Below are positions 1 to 8,319 of a stretch of 49,877 nt of DNA, in pieces. Source of the DNA: an uncultured Clostridia bacterium. GTDB lineage: Bacteria; Bacillota; Clostridia; Christensenellales; UBA1242. A model generated the notes under the pieces. It saw only the letters and a program-made list of their open reading frames with translations. It had not been told where the DNA came from and searched no databases. The position numbers and the translations under genes were made by a program. Every line of letters begins with the position of its first letter. Within the stretch, counting starts at the first letter, position 1. The stretch lies in the NCBI GenBank assembly GCA_930990975.1, contig CAKNRR010000009.1:1-49877 (forward strand), in the 5' to 3' direction.

Positions 1-10
1 AACCTCCTTG
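1..10 (-). promoter_or_regulatory. Shine-Dalgarno of a gene starting just left of the window
   Basis: Read on the minus strand the first ten bases are CAAGGAGGTT, a full-strength ribosome binding site. A minus-strand gene of the same element probably begins a few bases beyond the left edge. Confidence 0.35.
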
Positions 11-26
11 TAATAAAATAAAAAAG

Positions 27-43
27 TGTTAGGTATCCTAACA
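27..43 (-). terminator. Hairpin terminator downstream of relaxase gene
   Basis: Perfect 7-bp stem (TGTTAGG/CCTAACA) with a 3-nt loop. On the minus strand it is followed by CTTTTTT and an A/T run, as expected for intrinsic termination of the relaxase transcript before the next minus-strand gene. Confidence 0.5.
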
Positions 44-181
44 GCTTTCAAAAAAATGACGAGAAAACAAAAAATTGCTTGATTCTACAAAAGTCCTTTA
101 TTTTAAGGATATTTGTAGATTTCAAAAGCAATTTGTTTCTCGCTTATCCTGTTTTCGCGTCAAAGCACTCACTTTTGCTCA

Positions 182-206
182 AAATTGCAAATAATATTTG
201 CAATTT
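182..206. repeat. 25-bp palindrome (12-bp arms)
   Basis: Arms AAATTGCAAATA and TATTTGCAATTT are perfect inverted copies around one central A. It lies in the 287-nt non-coding stretch between the relaxase stop and the left edge. It could be a protein-binding site or part of a transfer origin; there is no T-run, so it does not look like a terminator. Confidence 0.5.
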
Positions 207-234
207 GTATCGCCTTTTCGTTCGGCTTTTCCTT

Positions 235-271
235 TCCCCAAAAACTCTAGCAAGCAAGAGTTGTTCGGGGA
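235..271. repeat. Nested hairpin next to the relaxase stop codon
   Basis: An outer stem TCCCC (235-239)/GGGGA (267-271) encloses an inner stem AACTCT (243-248)/AGAGTT (257-262). This GC-containing structure stands out in AT-rich sequence beside a relaxase gene, so an oriT role is possible. An alternative is an mRNA-stabilising 3' structure. Confidence 0.4.
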
Positions 272-287
272 CCCCAATTTTGTATTT

Positions 288-1487
288 TTATATCTCAAAT
301 TCATTTTCATATTGTTCTATCAAATTTTGATATCTTAATTCTTCTAACTTATTATAAAATTCTTGAAATGTCTTTATTATCTCATAATTAACCTTTTGAC
401 TGATATATAAGCACTCTTGAATTTCGTTAAACAATTTTTTCTTTTGCTTTATTTTTTGTGCTTTGAATTTTGCATTTAGTTTTAATCTTTTATCATCTTT
501 TGCTTTTAAATTTTTCGATTGCTCAATAACAACATTTCCAATTCTTCGGTAAAAATCTTGCATATATTTTTTCTCAAAATTAAAAGGTTGTTTAACGCGA
601 TTTCGCTTACAATATGCTTCAAACTTTTCATCTTTCTCTTTTGCTAAATTTATAAAATCTTCCTTTAAAGTTTTTGCTTGATAGTCCTTTGATAAAATGT
701 AATTTGTAATACTATCAATTTTAGGTTTTAGGGATTTCATATTCTCACAGTCATAATATGTGTGTCTATTTTTTGGGAATTCGTTTGCAAGAGATAAAAG
801 TTTATTCTTTAAAATATACCCAACATTTGTTATTAAACTTTCTTTCATTTTGTCGTTTAGTCTTTTTCTTGCAAGTATTTCTCTTGCCTTAAAGTCAGTT
901 GCGGAAAGTTCAATATTTGCTTTTAACTCATTGATTTTATTTAATGATAGCTTCCCATTAGAGTATTGCTTTCCTTTTTTATTTGGTCGTATTCTTTGTG
1001 GACTATTTTCAAAAAAAGAAATGTGAATATGTCTGTTGTCTGTATTCTCGTGAAGTCCTGCAAACCAAGTTATATTGTTGGGATTTAGTCCAACACTTTT
1101 AAAAAAATTTGGTAGTTCACTTTTAATCATATTGTATGCTTGTTCATAACTATCACACCAAGTTTTACCAAACTTTTCTTCAAAACTTATAACCATATCC
1201 CAAATAACTGATTTTGTTTTCCTTAAAGCCTGTCTTATCTCTTTTCTTTCATCACTTGTTAAAAGTCCATTTTTACCAAATACTCCAGCACTTTTATCTT
1301 TGTTATTCATATATGAAAGATAGTCAAATTTTTTCGTGTCATTTATTCCAGTCAAAATGTAATTCATATAATCTTTATTTGTGTTAGATGAATAAAATTG
1401 CCTTTTGTTTTGATATTCTTTACTCCCACCATGAGAGTTGTAATAATGCAAAAATATATTCACATTAGGAACAATTCTATCTGACAT
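288..1487 (-). CDS. MobL-type relaxase (conjugative mobilization nickase)
   Basis: A 399-residue protein expected to nick one strand at oriT and pilot it to the recipient. Seen: a histidine cluster in GLHENTDNRHIHISFFE, with H146, H153 and H155 forming the metal-binding HUH-type triad. The N-terminus is tyrosine-rich (Y15, Y16, Y25, Y32, Y40), and one of these could be the transesterifying tyrosine. The C-terminal half is lysine-rich and helical, with no recognisable helicase or primase domain. Known: this arrangement matches the MobL/MobP relaxases of Firmicutes mobilizable elements. The ATG is preceded by AAAGGAAAC and overlaps the end of the upstream MobC-like gene by 11 nt, implying translational coupling. 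Family placement is from motif recognition, not a search. Confidence 0.82.
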   Translation of the reverse strand: MSDRIVPNVNIFLHYYNSHGGSKEYQNKRQFYSSNTNKDYMNYILTGINDTKKFDYLSYMNNKDKSAGVFGKNGLLTSDERKEIRQALRKTKSVIWDMVISFEEKFGKTWCDSYEQAYNMIKSELPNFFKSVGLNPNNITWFAGLHENTDNRHIHISFFENSPQRIRPNKKGKQYSNGKLSLNKINELKANIELSATDFKAREILARKRLNDKMKESLITNVGYILKNKLLSLANEFPKNRHTYYDCENMKSLKPKIDSITNYILSKDYQAKTLKEDFINLAKEKDEKFEAYCKRNRVKQPFNFEKKYMQDFYRRIGNVVIEQSKNLKAKDDKRLKLNAKFKAQKIKQKKKLFNEIQECLYISQKVNYEIIKTFQEFYNKLEELRYQNLIEQYENEFEI

Positions 1488-1917
1488 TTGTTTCCTTTAT
1501 GCAATTAAGTTCTTCATCTAACAAATCAAATAATCCGTCATTTATATCGTAATCACATTTTTTATTACATTCCAAGTTATAAACGACATAAGCTATATAA
1601 TTTAGCATTTTCTTGATTAAAGCAATATCTATTTTGTATTCGTTTTTGTTTTGTTTAATTTCGCATTTTATGTTTTTAATTTCTTCATTAAGATAATACA
1701 AATTTTGTCTTATCTCATCTAAATTTGCTCTTTGGTCAACTTCATTATCTCCAAGTAATTTTTCAGCACCAGTAACAGTGCAATAACGAATAAAGTCCGA
1801 AAGATTATCAAATCCCTTTTTTGTCCTGTTGTATGCTTTATCTAAAATATCTTTATCTTCTTGATTGTAAATTCGCAGTGTTAATTGTGATTTTAATGTT
1901 TGTTTTATTTTTGGCAT
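1477..1917 (-). CDS. MobC-like ribbon-helix-helix relaxosome accessory protein
   Basis: A 146-residue protein directly upstream of the relaxase gene and overlapping it. The start is set at MPKIKQ because AGGAG sits 8 nt before that ATG; the open frame runs 14 codons further upstream without a ribosome site. Seen: an N-terminal segment with a short strand (SQLTLRIYNQ) followed by helices ending in NLSDFIRYCTVTGAEKLL, the pattern of a ribbon-helix-helix DNA-binding domain. A charged helical region around residues 70-110 could form a coiled coil. Known: MobC-type proteins with this layout bind oriT beside the relaxase. The function is inferred mostly from position and the N-terminal pattern. Confidence 0.6.
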   Translation of the reverse strand: MPKIKQTLKSQLTLRIYNQEDKDILDKAYNRTKKGFDNLSDFIRYCTVTGAEKLLGDNEVDQRANLDEIRQNLYYLNEEIKNIKCEIKQNKNEYKIDIALIKKMLNYIAYVVYNLECNKKCDYDINDGLFDLLDEELNCIKETNVR

Positions 1918-1960
1918 GTTGTTTTCTCCTTTTGTTTTAGTTTTATAAAGGGGCAACAAA

Positions 1961-1990
1961 AAAGAACTATCAAATTTTTAATAGTTCTTT
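1961..1990 (-). terminator. Intrinsic terminator between sigma-like gene and mob genes
   Basis: Perfect 10-bp stem AAAGAACTAT/ATAGTTCTTT with a 10-nt loop, 6 nt after the sigma-like gene's stop. On the minus strand it is followed by TTTTTG. Only about 40 nt then separate it from the MobC-like start, so it may act as an attenuator controlling mob expression. Confidence 0.65.
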
Positions 1991-1996
1991 TGCTCA

Positions 1997-2773
1997 TTAT
2001 GAAATTTTATGTTTTGCTAATTCTTGAAGTATTTCGTAAGTTGGAATATTCAAATATACTTTTTCTTTTTCATTAAACTTCCCACATTGTTTTAGTTGTT
2101 TTAAAAAATCCCACACAGGTTTTGTCATCTTTTCTAATTTTTTTATTGTTGTAATAGGAATTTTTATTCCTTTCTTTTCCGCTATTTTCTTTATTTGAGT
2201 TACATTTTTCATTAAATCCATAACTTGTCCTAAATCAATTGAGATAAAATCTTTACTTGCCGATTTTATAACTTCTTCTATAACATCATCTGCAAAATCT
2301 TTATAATGAGATTGATAAAAATTTGTATTGCTAAATTCAGGGTCAAAAGAAAGCAAAATATGTAAATGTTTTAATGCTGTTGCTTTAAATTGACAAAAAG
2401 CACTAGTGCTCATTTTTAAGTAACTTGCAAGTTCTTTATTTTTATAGCCATATTTATAATAACCTTTTATAATCTTCGCTTGCTTGTCTTCGAGTTCGTC
2501 AACAACTCGCCAAATACATTTTGCAAATTCTTTTTTCTCTAAATTCTTTTCAATATAAGCATTCTCATCTGCAATTATTTCGTGATATGTTAATGCTTCC
2601 TCACCATTATAATCTGTTTGTTCATCCAAAGAAATTGCAATATATTGCCTATCTCTTTTTTGTTGACGTTTTAGTCTTTTATTGTCACTACGCAAAAATA
2701 GAGCAACTTCATCGTTTACTTCCAAATCTATAAATTTATTGTGAATTCTATCGTAATATTTGATTGTTTCCAT
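1997..2773 (-). CDS. Sigma-70 region 4-like regulator of the mobile element
   Basis: 258 residues. Seen: residues 70-150 contain a helix-turn-helix like sigma region 4 (ELEDKQAKIIKGYYKYG, then NKELASYLKMSTSAFCQFK). The N-terminal 60 residues are basic (KRLKRQQKRDRQY), and the C-terminal 100 residues are helical and of unknown role. Known: similar sigma-like proteins with this N-terminal pattern are common in Firmicutes conjugative and mobilizable elements and are thought to control transfer genes. There is no clear region 2, so it is unlikely to be a complete sigma factor. AAGGAAGG precedes the ATG. It lies between the integrase and mob genes on the same strand and ends just before an intrinsic terminator. 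Confidence 0.6.
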   Translation of the reverse strand: METIKYYDRIHNKFIDLEVNDEVALFLRSDNKRLKRQQKRDRQYIAISLDEQTDYNGEEALTYHEIIADENAYIEKNLEKKEFAKCIWRVVDELEDKQAKIIKGYYKYGYKNKELASYLKMSTSAFCQFKATALKHLHILLSFDPEFSNTNFYQSHYKDFADDVIEEVIKSASKDFISIDLGQVMDLMKNVTQIKKIAEKKGIKIPITTIKKLEKMTKPVWDFLKQLKQCGKFNEKEKVYLNIPTYEILQELAKHKIS

Positions 2774-3012
2774 TTTTCCTTCCTTTATTTAACTAGGTAG
2801 AACTTTGTTTTTTGCAATCATCTCATTTACGAAAAAAGCCCAGTTCACCTATATGATACTTCTGGTCGGGTATCGATTTCGGTGCACTAAGGCTCACTCA
2901 GATTTTATCTTTTGTTGGAACGCTAAGGTTCGCTATAAATTTGAAGTTAAACTCTAACTTCTGTTTTTATTATAGAACAAATGTTTGATTATTGCAAGTG
3001 AAATTTAAGAGT
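2774..3012. other. Repeat-bearing non-coding region between integrase and sigma-like gene
   Basis: No gene is visible. It contains two near-identical words, CTAAGGCTCACT (2887-2898) and CTAAGGTTCGCT (2923-2934), 36 nt apart. It also has a perfect 7-bp inverted repeat GAAGTTA/TAACTTC (2943-2961) followed on the plus strand by TGTTTTTA. Candidate roles are integrase arm sites, the promoter region of the sigma-like gene, or a terminator. Confidence 0.4.
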
Positions 3013-3951
3013 TTATATAGCACATAAAAGTTTTCCAAATTTATTCATCATATCTGTTTTGTAAGACATAAGAGAATGCGTGTATCTTTGCAGTGTTATC
3101 ATAGGATTTTTATGTCCTAAAATTTCGGAAACAGTTTTAACATCCATGCCAAATTCAAGAGCACGAGTTGCAAATGTATGACGAAGTGCATGGAAATTTT
3201 TGTATGGGATATCTAACTTATTTAATATCCTTTCAAATGTTCGTTGATAAGACCTTGTTCCAACCATTCCATTGTTTTTTGTTGTTATGACATATTTTGA
3301 TGTGGATTTTTTCTTAATTTTCTTTAAAATATCAACAAGTTGTTTAGGAAGTGGAATAACACGATTAGAATTCTTTGTTTTAGGTGTGTCAACAATAATT
3401 GTAATCTTATCATTTTGCTTGCCTTGAAAAGCGGATTTTGAAATTGTCATATAGTTTCTATTAAAATCAATATCGTCCCAAGTAAGCGCCAAAAGTTCTC
3501 CGATACGCAAACCCGTATATAAACAAATAACAATTCCAATATAGTTTGATTTTTTACAAGACAAACAATATTTTTCTATTTTGTCCTGTTCACTTTTTTC
3601 AAAAGCGCAAACTTTTGTTTCTTCTTGTAAGGGCATTTTAATTTTTTTACAAGAATTTTTATTTGTTATTTCCAAAACATTAGCTTCTTCAATTGCTTGC
3701 TTTAAGATGTTTGTCATAACAATAACTGTGTTGTTTGCCAACTTCTTACCTGTTTTCAAATTTCCTTTCTCTAATTTTTCTAAAACAAATTCTTGAAGAA
3801 CCTGTGGGGTTAATTCTTCAAGTTCAAAATCTCCGAGTTTTGGATTTATGTGTTTTTCTATAAATTGTAAATAAGTGTTATAGGTCCTTATTTTAACCGT
3901 GTGCTTAATATATTTGTTTAGCCAAATATCAAGCCAATCTTTTAATTTCAT
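3013..3951 (-). CDS. Tyrosine site-specific integrase
   Basis: A 312-residue recombinase of the lambda-integrase/Tn916 type that catalyses integration and excision of the element. Seen: an N-terminal SAM-like core-binding domain (about residues 1-100) and a C-terminal catalytic domain. The catalytic set is complete: R149 in YTGLRIGE, lysine near 191-193 in the hairpin, H254 and R257 in HALRHTF, H280 in LGHKNP and the nucleophile Y290 in RYTHS. AGGAGG lies 9 nt before the ATG. It is slightly shorter than Tn916 Int, with no extended arm-binding domain. The gene points left like the mob genes, with a 316-nt repeat-bearing intergenic region upstream. Confidence 0.93.
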   Translation of the reverse strand: MKLKDWLDIWLNKYIKHTVKIRTYNTYLQFIEKHINPKLGDFELEELTPQVLQEFVLEKLEKGNLKTGKKLANNTVIVMTNILKQAIEEANVLEITNKNSCKKIKMPLQEETKVCAFEKSEQDKIEKYCLSCKKSNYIGIVICLYTGLRIGELLALTWDDIDFNRNYMTISKSAFQGKQNDKITIIVDTPKTKNSNRVIPLPKQLVDILKKIKKKSTSKYVITTKNNGMVGTRSYQRTFERILNKLDIPYKNFHALRHTFATRALEFGMDVKTVSEILGHKNPMITLQRYTHSLMSYKTDMMNKFGKLLCAI

Positions 3952-4267
3952 ATTTGTTTACCTCCTAAAATATTTTAATTGATTTTTGCCCCTCACATAT
4001 ATAAGGACATTTAAAAATCAAAAATTTAGGCAGTAAACGAAAAATTTTTAAATATTCTAAAATATTTTTTACTTTTCATATAAAAATGGCCATCTATTAA
4101 TCCAACAAATGGCCATTAATTTATATGTATATGTACATTATATCATATATTTTTAAAAAATAAGCCTATTATTTAAAAAATATATGTGAATTTTTTTATC
4201 TTATTATAATTAATTTATCTGAGTTGTCTTCTTATGGATTAATAGATGGCTGTTTAAGGAGTTTTAA
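3952..4267. other. Divergent intergenic region with inverted repeats (int / mod)
   Basis: No gene. It contains a 9-bp inverted repeat AATGGCCAT (4085-4093)/ATGGCCATT (4109-4117). A separate perfect 16-bp inverted repeat pairs 4089-4104 with 4235-4250 (read on plus at the second site: TGGATTAATAGATGGC). The second copy lies between a TATAAT box (4205-4210) and the mod ribosome site, a position suited to an operator. The region must supply promoters for both int (minus) and mod (plus). Confidence 0.5.
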
Positions 4268-5896
4268 ATGTCATCTAATATTTCAAAAGAGAAGAGAGAA
4301 AAACTTATTGCAGAGATAAATGAAATAAAACGTTTTATTGAATCGGCAACCCCTGACACGAACACAAAAAATTTGTTGTCATATGTATCTAATATTGAAA
4401 AAGAATTAAAGACTAAAAAATATGGCTTAGTCTTTGAAGAACATAAAGAAAATATTGATAAAATTCTTGAAACTCATCTTCCATATCTTGAAGAAGAAAA
4501 AAAATTGTTTATAGATAATGGTGGAGAATTGAATTTTTTAATTGAAAGCGATAATTTGGCAAGTCTTCAATTATTAGAAAAAACACATAAAGGCAAAATT
4601 GATTTTATTTATATAGACCCACCTTATAACACTGGTAATAAAGATTTTGTTTATGGAGATTCATTTGTCGATTATGTTGATTGCTATAAACATAGTAAAT
4701 GGTTATCATTTATGAAAAGTAGATTAACTATAGCTAACAAATTGTTAACAAATGATGGAGCTATTTTTATTAGCATTGATGATAACGAACAAGCAAACTT
4801 GAAAATGCTTTGTAATGAAATATTTGATGAAAATAATACAGAACAATATATTTGGTGTTTACAAGATAAATCAGAGGGCTCTTTTGTTAAAACTGCAGGA
4901 TTAACTGTTAGAAAGGAACACGAATATATAATTGCATGTTTTAAAAAATCAAATAAAAGATTTTCAAGATATGTTGGCAAAAGGGAATTTGCAGAAAATT
5001 TAGACAACAATCCAGACAACGACCCAAGGGGACCTTGGTTTTCAGGCAATATATCAAGGAACGGAATAAAAAGTACAACTGGTAGTAAGTATTATACAAT
5101 TACAAATCCCGCGGGAGAAAGTTTCACTAGAAATTGGACATTATCAAAACAAGAGTATGAAGAAGCATTAGCAGATAAAAGAATTTACTTTGCAAAAGGT
5201 GGTGCAGGAGTTCCTCGCCTAAAAGTTTTTGCTAATCAGGAAGCATTACTTATTCAAAGTAGTTTGTTTAGTGATGTCCACACTTCAGTGACTGGTAAAA
5301 ATGAATTAAAACAACTTTTTAATAACGAATCGCCTTTTAATTTTCCGAAGCCAACAGATTTAATAAAAAGACTTCTGCAAATTTCTACTTTTAAAAATGC
5401 TGTAATATTAGATTTCTTCGCTGGTTCAGGAACTACTGGTCATGCGGTTATGAAACTTAATGCAGAAGATGGTGGCAATAGAAAATTTATACTATGCACA
5501 AATAATGAGAACAATATTTGTCGTGATATAACTTATGAAAGAATTAAACGAGTTATAAATAAAGAAAATTATCAAGCAAGTGTAAAATATATGAAAGTCG
5601 GTTATTTGCCAATTGATAATAAATTGTATTATGAATATGCCGATGAATTATTAAAACATATCAAGGAGCTAGTTGAACTAGAAAATGCAATTAACTTTGA
5701 TGACAATCAATCCATTGCTATAATGTTAACAGAAGAAGAATTAGATAAGTTTACCAAGAATATACCAGCTGAATGCAAGTCTATCTATCTTGGACACAAT
5801 GTTTTACCTACACAAGAACAAGAAGATTTATTTAGAACAAATGATATAAAAATAAATATAATACCAGATTATTATTATAAAGAATTGGAGAATTAA
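4268..5896 (+). CDS. mod: Type III restriction-modification DNA methyltransferase (Mod)
   Basis: A 542-residue adenine-N6 methyltransferase of the beta class, which provides both target recognition and protective methylation for a type III system. Seen: motif IV DPPYNTG at 117-123 comes before motif I DFFAGSGTTG at 382-391, the order defining the beta class. The variable central segment (about 190-350) should hold the target-recognition domain. An N-terminal helical region (1-80) is typical of Mod dimerisation. AAGGAG precedes the ATG. The res gene follows after 4 nt, so the two are co-transcribed. No simple-sequence repeat of the kind that drives phase variation was found. The recognition sequence cannot be read from the sequence. 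Confidence 0.93.
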   Translation: MSSNISKEKREKLIAEINEIKRFIESATPDTNTKNLLSYVSNIEKELKTKKYGLVFEEHKENIDKILETHLPYLEEEKKLFIDNGGELNFLIESDNLASLQLLEKTHKGKIDFIYIDPPYNTGNKDFVYGDSFVDYVDCYKHSKWLSFMKSRLTIANKLLTNDGAIFISIDDNEQANLKMLCNEIFDENNTEQYIWCLQDKSEGSFVKTAGLTVRKEHEYIIACFKKSNKRFSRYVGKREFAENLDNNPDNDPRGPWFSGNISRNGIKSTTGSKYYTITNPAGESFTRNWTLSKQEYEEALADKRIYFAKGGAGVPRLKVFANQEALLIQSSLFSDVHTSVTGKNELKQLFNNESPFNFPKPTDLIKRLLQISTFKNAVILDFFAGSGTTGHAVMKLNAEDGGNRKFILCTNNENNICRDITYERIKRVINKENYQASVKYMKVGYLPIDNKLYYEYADELLKHIKELVELENAINFDDNQSIAIMLTEEELDKFTKNIPAECKSIYLGHNVLPTQEQEDLFRTNDIKINIIPDYYYKELEN

Positions 5897-5900
5897 GATT

Positions 5901-8090
5901 ATGAAATTAATGAATTTTCAATTAAATGCTATAAAAGAACTACATGAGAGTGTAGAATCTGGTTTTAAAAATATTGTATTAAAAAGCCCAACTGGTAGTG
6001 GTAAAACTATCATTTTAACACATTTTATGGACGAATATCTTAAAGGTCATCCTAAAACAATATTTGTTTGGCTTACTCCTGGTAAAGGTAGTTTGGAAGA
6101 ACAAAGTAAAGCGAAAATGGATAAATACATTCACAACTCACAAACAAAGCTCTTGCTTGACGTTATGACAAATGGTTTCGCTGAAAATGATTGTTGTTTC
6201 ATAAACTGGGAAAAACTAACAAAAAAAGGAAACAATGCACTAAAAGATAGTGAAAGAACAAACTTTTTGGAGTATATAGAAAAAGCTTTTGACAATGATT
6301 TAGAATTTAAAATTATTATTGATGAAAGTCATCAAAATTTTACAGAAAAATCTGATGCTATTGTCCAATTATTCCACACAAGCAATATTATAAGATGTTC
6401 CGCCACCCCAATTGTAAATAAACAAGATAAACTTATAGAAATTAAAGAAGAAGATGTTATTGCAGAAGGTTTAATAAAAAAGCTTGTTGCTATTAATGAG
6501 AATTTTCCACATGTAATATCAACAAACAATCAAACTCAATATTTATTGGAACAAGCTCTTAATAAGCAAAGAGAATTAAAACAATTATATTTATCTATTG
6601 GTGTTGATATAAATCCTTTAATTATTGTTCAAATGCCAAACAATTCTGATTTATTGCTAGAAACAATAGAAGACTTTTTTGAAAAACAAAATATCAATTA
6701 TGAGAACACTTTAGCATTATGGTTATCAGGTAGACACAAAAACTTAGATAGAATAGAAGAAAATAATGCTCCACAAATTGCTGTTATTATTAAACAAGCA
6801 GTTGCTACAGGTTGGGATTGTCCAAGAGCACACATACTTGTTAAACTTCGTGAAAATATGGACGAAACTTTTGAAATTCAAACGATTGGAAGAATTAGAC
6901 GTATGCCAGAAGCTAAACACTATGAAAACGATGCTTTGGATACATGTTATCTATATACATTTGATAGTAAATTTACCGAAGGAGTTAAAAATTCACTTGG
7001 TAAAGGAGCTTTAGATGTTAAAACAATTTTCCTTAAAAATGAGCACAAACAAATATCTCTAGTAAAAGAACAACGAACAATGATAACTGATTTTAGAAAC
7101 CCTAGAAAAGCACTTTCATCTATTAATCAGTATTTAAAAAATGAATATAATCTAACTGGCAATAAAACAGAAAATAAAACTAGACTTCAAACTGCTGGAT
7201 ACATATTCTCACAAGACATTATTAAACATTCAGTTTCAGGGAATATCGCTACACTGGATAAATTTTCGGAAAAAGACAATTTTAATGATATTCAATTAAC
7301 CGAAGCTATAAACACACACTATCACGGCAGAGATTTCCATAATAGAGTTGGTAGAATTGGCTTAGAAATTGGATTGGAATATAGTTATATGAACACAATC
7401 ATTTCAAAGTTATTTGGTGAAAAATTTGAATATAGAGAAAAATTATTAAACCTTACAACAAGAGAATTATATGCTTTTGTGATAAACAACTTTGATAAGC
7501 TAAGAATTGATGTTAAAAATGCTATGGCAGTTGTTATGTCACAATTAGGTATGGACTTAAAGAACATATCATTAAAAGAATTTAAAATTCCACAATCAAT
7601 GATGTTTACTTATGATAGTCAAAACAAAATACAAACAGAAAGTGAAAGCAATGTTTATCAGGGATATTTAATGTCTGCCGAACCTCGTTCTTCATCAGAG
7701 AAGAAGTTTGAAAAATTTTGTGAAAATTGTAAAGCTGTTGACTGGTTTTATAAAAATGGCGATAAGGGTGAAGAATTTATGTCTATTGTATATTTAGACA
7801 ATGCTGACGGACAAAAACTTTTCTATCCTGATTATATAATATCAGTAAATGGGCAAACTTGGATTGTAGAAACTAAAGGCGGTTTTACTAGAACTGGCGA
7901 AAGTGAAGATATTGATAAATTTTCACCTAAAAAGTTTGAAGTATTACAAGCATATTTAAAAAATCACAACTTACAAGGTGGCTTTGTTCGTTATGACAAA
8001 CAAAGCGAAGAATTGTGTATTTGTATGGACAATTATAGCGATGATATACATAGCGAACATTGGAAAATATTAAGTGATGTTATCAAGTAA
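5901..8090 (+). CDS. res: Type III restriction enzyme helicase-nuclease subunit (Res)
   Basis: 729 residues; the ATP-dependent translocase and nuclease partner of the upstream Mod. Seen: helicase motif I SPTGSGKT (29-36), motif II DESH (141-144), motif III SATP (167-170), a second RecA-like domain with QTIGRIRRMP resembling motif VI, and a C-terminal PD-(D/E)xK nuclease with D644, E657 and K659 (PDYIISVNG, then VETKGG). It is shorter than classical Res subunits of about 900-1000 residues but has all domains, so it is probably a compact variant rather than a truncation. GGAG lies 10 nt before the ATG. A 14-bp terminator follows immediately. Confidence 0.92.
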   Translation: MKLMNFQLNAIKELHESVESGFKNIVLKSPTGSGKTIILTHFMDEYLKGHPKTIFVWLTPGKGSLEEQSKAKMDKYIHNSQTKLLLDVMTNGFAENDCCFINWEKLTKKGNNALKDSERTNFLEYIEKAFDNDLEFKIIIDESHQNFTEKSDAIVQLFHTSNIIRCSATPIVNKQDKLIEIKEEDVIAEGLIKKLVAINENFPHVISTNNQTQYLLEQALNKQRELKQLYLSIGVDINPLIIVQMPNNSDLLLETIEDFFEKQNINYENTLALWLSGRHKNLDRIEENNAPQIAVIIKQAVATGWDCPRAHILVKLRENMDETFEIQTIGRIRRMPEAKHYENDALDTCYLYTFDSKFTEGVKNSLGKGALDVKTIFLKNEHKQISLVKEQRTMITDFRNPRKALSSINQYLKNEYNLTGNKTENKTRLQTAGYIFSQDIIKHSVSGNIATLDKFSEKDNFNDIQLTEAINTHYHGRDFHNRVGRIGLEIGLEYSYMNTIISKLFGEKFEYREKLLNLTTRELYAFVINNFDKLRIDVKNAMAVVMSQLGMDLKNISLKEFKIPQSMMFTYDSQNKIQTESESNVYQGYLMSAEPRSSSEKKFEKFCENCKAVDWFYKNGDKGEEFMSIVYLDNADGQKLFYPDYIISVNGQTWIVETKGGFTRTGESEDIDKFSPKKFEVLQAYLKNHNLQGGFVRYDKQSEELCICMDNYSDDIHSEHWKILSDVIK

Positions 8091-8093
8091 TTC

Positions 8094-8130
8094 AAAAAGA
8101 CCATCTAATTTCATAATAGATGGTCTTTTT
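8094..8130 (+). terminator. Intrinsic terminator of the mod-res operon
   Basis: A 14-bp perfect stem (AAAAAGACCATCTA/TAGATGGTCTTTTT) with a 9-nt loop and a T-run, starting 4 nt after the res stop. The stem contains the word AATAGATGG that also occurs upstream of mod. Confidence 0.88.
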
Positions 8131-8240
8131 TTTCTTCCCTTTTCAGTCTTTTTCATTAAGTTTTTATGCAAAACTATTTCATTTTAGCCTTTATAATTCC
8201 ATTGATTGATAATTTTAAATAACATTTTTATTACCATTTG

Positions 8241-8279
8241 CCACTTAATATGAAAATAGAAGTTAGTTATAATAAGTGG
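8241..8279 (+). promoter_or_regulatory. Putative promoter with flanking inverted repeat (SLOG gene)
   Basis: A TATAAT box (8268-8273) has a weak TTAATA 17 nt upstream. CCACTTA (8241-8247) and TAAGTGG (8273-8279) form a 7-bp inverted repeat bracketing the promoter, consistent with a repressor site. Confidence 0.4.
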
Positions 8280-8319
8280 AAATACCATCTATTTTATTCC
8301 CTTTTTATAGGTGAGTAAA

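Noticed and set aside
79-330. 83-codon plus-strand frame at the left edge
   Set aside because: No ribosome site, overlaps the relaxase end, and covers the palindromes; composition looks non-coding.
4268-5896. Phase-variable repeat tract in the type III mod gene
   Set aside because: Type III mod genes are often phase-variable, but no simple-sequence repeat is seen in the gene or leader.
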